Shown: piece by piece, positions 62,003 to 64,000 of the stretch
Layout: every line of letters begins with the position of its first letter
Numbering within the stretch: the stretch's first letter is position 1
NCBI GenBank assembly: GCA_023384675.1
Contig: JAHDVK010000003.1
Location: 186,001 to 250,000, forward strand
DNA length: 64,000 nt
From: Bryobacteraceae bacterium
GTDB lineage: Bacteria > Acidobacteriota > Terriglobia > Bryobacterales > Bryobacteraceae
Reading direction: 5' to 3'
Position numbers and translations under genes: made by a program
Notes under the pieces: model-generated
Databases searched by the model: none
Seen by the model: only the letters and a program-made list of their open reading frames with translations
What the model was told of the DNA's origin: nothing

Positions 62003-62515
62003 ATGTCTGCCCAGTTTGACGACTTCAATGAGCAACCCATCGACCTGTCGCCGTTCGATGAGGATTACGCCCGGGCCGGGGTTCGCGCGCCCGAGAGCGC
62101 CGGGGATGCCATCCCCGATGGCAGCTACGACGTGCGCATCGAGGAGGCCCGGCTCAGCCGTACGCCGCGCACGAACAACCCGATGATCGTTTGGCGGCTG
62201 CGCATTCTGGGACCCACCCACGAGGGCGCGTCGCTCGTCAAGACCCGCGTCATCACCCACAAAACGCTTGGCTTCCTGAAGGAGGACCTCGAACTGCTCG
62301 GCATTCACATCGAGCGCATCTCCGACCTCGATCATCACCTCGGATCGTCGGTCGGCCGGGAGCTGAGAGTCTTCAAGAAGGTGGGCAGCACGGGCTGGAC
62401 GGACGTGTACTTCTCGCGGCCAAACTCGCGCGGCGCCGCTGCCAACGGGGGCGCCCTGCCCGGCGAACACGACCAGCCCGCCTACGCCGGTCTCGACGAC
62501 AACCTGCCGTTCTAA
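62003..62515 (+). CDS. DUF669-like protein with SSB-type C-terminal tip
   Basis: A 170-residue acidic protein. The core (IPDGSYDVRIEEARLSRTPRTNNPMIVWRLRILG, ASLVKTRVITHKTLGFLKEDLELLGI) fits DUF669, a family mostly known from phages and thought to bind single-stranded DNA. The C-terminus is a flexible glycine/proline stretch ending in GLDDNLPF, very like the DDxxPF tip of SSB proteins; the ssb gene of this window ends GEDDVPF. No phage genes surround it. A ribosome-like AGGAG is 15 bases before the ATG, rather far. It converges with thyX, overlapping by 4 bases. Confidence 0.75.
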   Translation: MSAQFDDFNEQPIDLSPFDEDYARAGVRAPESAGDAIPDGSYDVRIEEARLSRTPRTNNPMIVWRLRILGPTHEGASLVKTRVITHKTLGFLKEDLELLGIHIERISDLDHHLGSSVGRELRVFKKVGSTGWTDVYFSRPNSRGAAANGGALPGEHDQPAYAGLDDNLPF

Positions 62516-63954
62516 CGGACCAGCGGATCCTCGACCTCGGGCGGGGTGGCTTCGATCAGCCGCCCGAGTTCCGGCTCGAGTTCTTCCATGCGCTGCTTCA
62601 TGGCCCACGCGATCGCGCGGTAGCTGAAGTGTCCCTTCACGCCGCTGCGCAGCCGGGCGATGTATTCGGCCTCGGCGAAGTCCATTTTGAACAGGAAACG
62701 CGACCGCGCGGCGAACGGAAGCAGATATTCGCCCCCGGGCGGGTCGAGCGTGGCGGCGGTGTCCCGGGCGGCAGCGAGCGCGGCATGATAGGTCTCCTCC
62801 AACCCGGCTGCGCCGATGGCGGCGGGCGTGTCCCACCCGTGCGCCCAGCTAAACTCCTGCCGGAACTGCTGGCAGCGGCGGTGCCGGTGCATGTCGCGGT
62901 ACGCGCCGATGTCGATCAGCATGTCATAGGCGTACAGCCCACCGCGGAACTCGCGCAGAAGTTCGTCGCGTTTGGTGCGGGATCGGAGCGCCACATCGAG
63001 CACTTCCGCCTGCCGGGCGCGGCTCCAGCCGCGAACCTCTTCGTAAAGACCGCGGAACGAGCGCTGGGTGACTGGATACAGCAACGTGGCCGCGATGTCG
63101 GGCAGGGTCTCCGTGGGCCGGGCCAACTCGACCAGGGGCCCAGACTCCGGCTGCTGCGCCGCGCGCAGGTTTTGCGCCGCCCACTGCGCGAGGGCCGTCC
63201 GCGCGGATGGCGGATAGGCGTCCGGGTCCACGTACTTCGCCAGCGTGGGGGCAAGCGGACTGCCCGGTGTGCCCTCCTCCCAGGTGCATTCCGGGGGCTC
63301 GGCGCAGGCCGTTGCCGTCTCGGCGCCGAGCTGGCGAAGCTCCTCATACGGCGCGCTCCGCCAGCGGCGGATCTGCCGCTCCAGCGTGCGGATGCTGGTC
63401 ACTTGGCCTACGCCGGTCGGCACTCCCAGGAAAAGCAGATAACGCGCCACGTCGAACGCGCGCGCGGCGATGTTCCGCTGGTAGGCATCGGGCCTCATCG
63501 CCTCGGGGCGCGGCAGGCGCTCCTTGAGATGTTCCACCATCCGATCGTGGATCTGGCGGTAAGCTGCGATCAGCGCCGCGCCCGCCTGCCGGTATCGTGC
63601 GGCGGCCTGTTCGCCGAGTTCGGGCGGCGTCACGAAACCGGAGCGCGAGAAATCCTGATAGCGCGATGACCGGGCCTGGCCATCCCAAAGCTGTTCGTCC
63701 TCGATTTCAATCGCCGCCAGTTCGCTGATGCCCTCAAAGCATAGCGCCACGTGGCCGAGATCGGCGATCGACGCGTGCCCGTACTGAAAGTAGAAGCTGT
63801 CGAGAAACTTCGAGGAATCGTGCGCGCGCACCCAATCCAGCGAGGCGCGGATGGAATCGGGCGACCGGCTGTAGCGGGCCAGCGCGTACGCGAGCTTTTC
63901 CGCCGGCATCGGCCCGACGGCGATCACACGGGGGTTAACGGGTGTTTCGGCCAA
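62512..63954 (-). CDS. thyX: double-length flavin-dependent thymidylate synthase-like protein
   Basis: ThyX makes dTMP from dUMP with FAD and methylene-THF. Usual ThyX is 220-250 residues; this one has 480 and looks like two ThyX folds in tandem, as known in chlamydial forms. The first half has FYFQYGHASIADLGHVALCFEGIS (54-77) and a QARSSRY (93-99) remnant of the QQSTRY end of the motif, but no RHR. The second half has MHRHRRCQQF (355-364), an RHR in which the motif serine is replaced. The start is TTG 63954; later GTG/ATG starts are possible. No thyA is seen. Confidence 0.87.
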   Translation of the reverse strand: MAETPVNPRVIAVGPMPAEKLAYALARYSRSPDSIRASLDWVRAHDSSKFLDSFYFQYGHASIADLGHVALCFEGISELAAIEIEDEQLWDGQARSSRYQDFSRSGFVTPPELGEQAAARYRQAGAALIAAYRQIHDRMVEHLKERLPRPEAMRPDAYQRNIAARAFDVARYLLFLGVPTGVGQVTSIRTLERQIRRWRSAPYEELRQLGAETATACAEPPECTWEEGTPGSPLAPTLAKYVDPDAYPPSARTALAQWAAQNLRAAQQPESGPLVELARPTETLPDIAATLLYPVTQRSFRGLYEEVRGWSRARQAEVLDVALRSRTKRDELLREFRGGLYAYDMLIDIGAYRDMHRHRRCQQFRQEFSWAHGWDTPAAIGAAGLEETYHAALAAARDTAATLDPPGGEYLLPFAARSRFLFKMDFAEAEYIARLRSGVKGHFSYRAIAWAMKQRMEELEPELGRLIEATPPEVEDPLVR

Positions 63955-63956
63955 GA

Positions 63957-63969
63957 CGCTATCATAGCG
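63957..63969. promoter_or_regulatory. palindrome in the divergent region between thyX and the last gene
   Basis: CGCTAT-C-ATAGCG is a perfect 6-bp inverted repeat around one base. It includes TATCAT on the plus strand and TATGAT on the minus strand, both -10-like, so it may be a shared core promoter or a repressor site. It lies 2 bases from the thyX start. Confidence 0.35.
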
Positions 63970-63977
63970 GTTTCGCC

Positions 63978-64000
63978 ATGAAGATCGCGATTCAACGCCT
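63978..64000 (+). CDS. start of a gene cut by the window end
   Basis: ATG at 63978 opens a frame (MKIAIQR) that continues beyond the window. Only seven codons are visible, so no function can be given. It is divergent from thyX and lacks a clear ribosome site. Confidence 0.35.

Overview
The window is a gene-dense, high-GC bacterial chromosome segment with no rRNA, tRNA, insertion sequence, prophage block or CRISPR array that I could find. The gene content suggests an acidobacterium, most likely near Bryobacterales/Solibacter. Pointers are many secreted glycoside-hydrolase-like and DUF1080 proteins, a sugar dehydrogenase with a C-terminal module resembling the TIGR03437 domain common in that group, a BshB1-type bacillithiol deacetylase, a homodimeric pyruvate dehydrogenase E1, and a Gram-negative envelope (TolC/RND/MFP, lipoproteins, SurA-like PPIase, Tat-type signals). 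The lineage is an inference from content, not from a marker phylogeny.

Layout. 1-5 kb: the end of a methyltransferase gene, then the purine operon purQ-purL-purF (minus). 5-12 kb: CHASE2 adenylate cyclase with a coupled exported protein, a histone-deacetylase-like amidohydrolase, two MacB-type permeases without an ATPase, a 629-bp gene-free stretch, and ssb. 12-18.5 kb: a co-directional run of an exported protein, an exported methyltransferase, a secreted PHP-esterase fusion, a PfkB kinase, a rhomboid protease and bshB1. 18.5-25.6 kb (minus): DUF362 protein, two glycoside-hydrolase-like proteins that share a C-terminal module, SurA-like PPIase, DUF1080 protein and fabD. 25.7-38.4 kb: an RND pump, sugar dehydrogenase, zinc-ribbon protein, ornithine-cyclodeaminase family enzyme, aceE, a glycogen-debranching enzyme, a toast-rack lipoprotein, and a two-gene operon of an exported Rieske-like and an exported FGE-like protein.

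38.5-44.6 kb is a flagellar island: a Cache sensor without an output domain, fliD behind a well-formed sigma-28 promoter, a small FliT-like protein, a TPR protein, flagellin with its own sigma-28 promoter and a GGA-rich leader, then csrA and fliW. This arrangement fits the known FliW-CsrA control of flagellin translation. 44.6-52.4 kb: methyltransferase, glycoside hydrolase, siroheme-synthesis dehydrogenase, pyruvate kinase, uppP and ftsK, closed by a strong terminator. 52.5-59.1 kb: a TetR-MFP-RND-TolC efflux operon whose regulator gene is preceded by three evenly spaced quasi-palindromes. 59.2-64 kb: a hypothetical gene, a TIM-barrel isomerase/epimerase, an AhpD-like protein, lipoyl synthase (lipA), a DUF669-like protein with an SSB-type tail, and a double-length thyX with divided motifs.

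No defence island or obvious new multi-gene system stands out. The most unusual items are the exported Rieske/FGE-like pair with altered key residues, the secreted PHP-esterase fusion next to an exported methyltransferase, the DUF669 protein with an SSB tip, the tandem ThyX, and the FliW-CsrA-flagellin locus with readable promoters.
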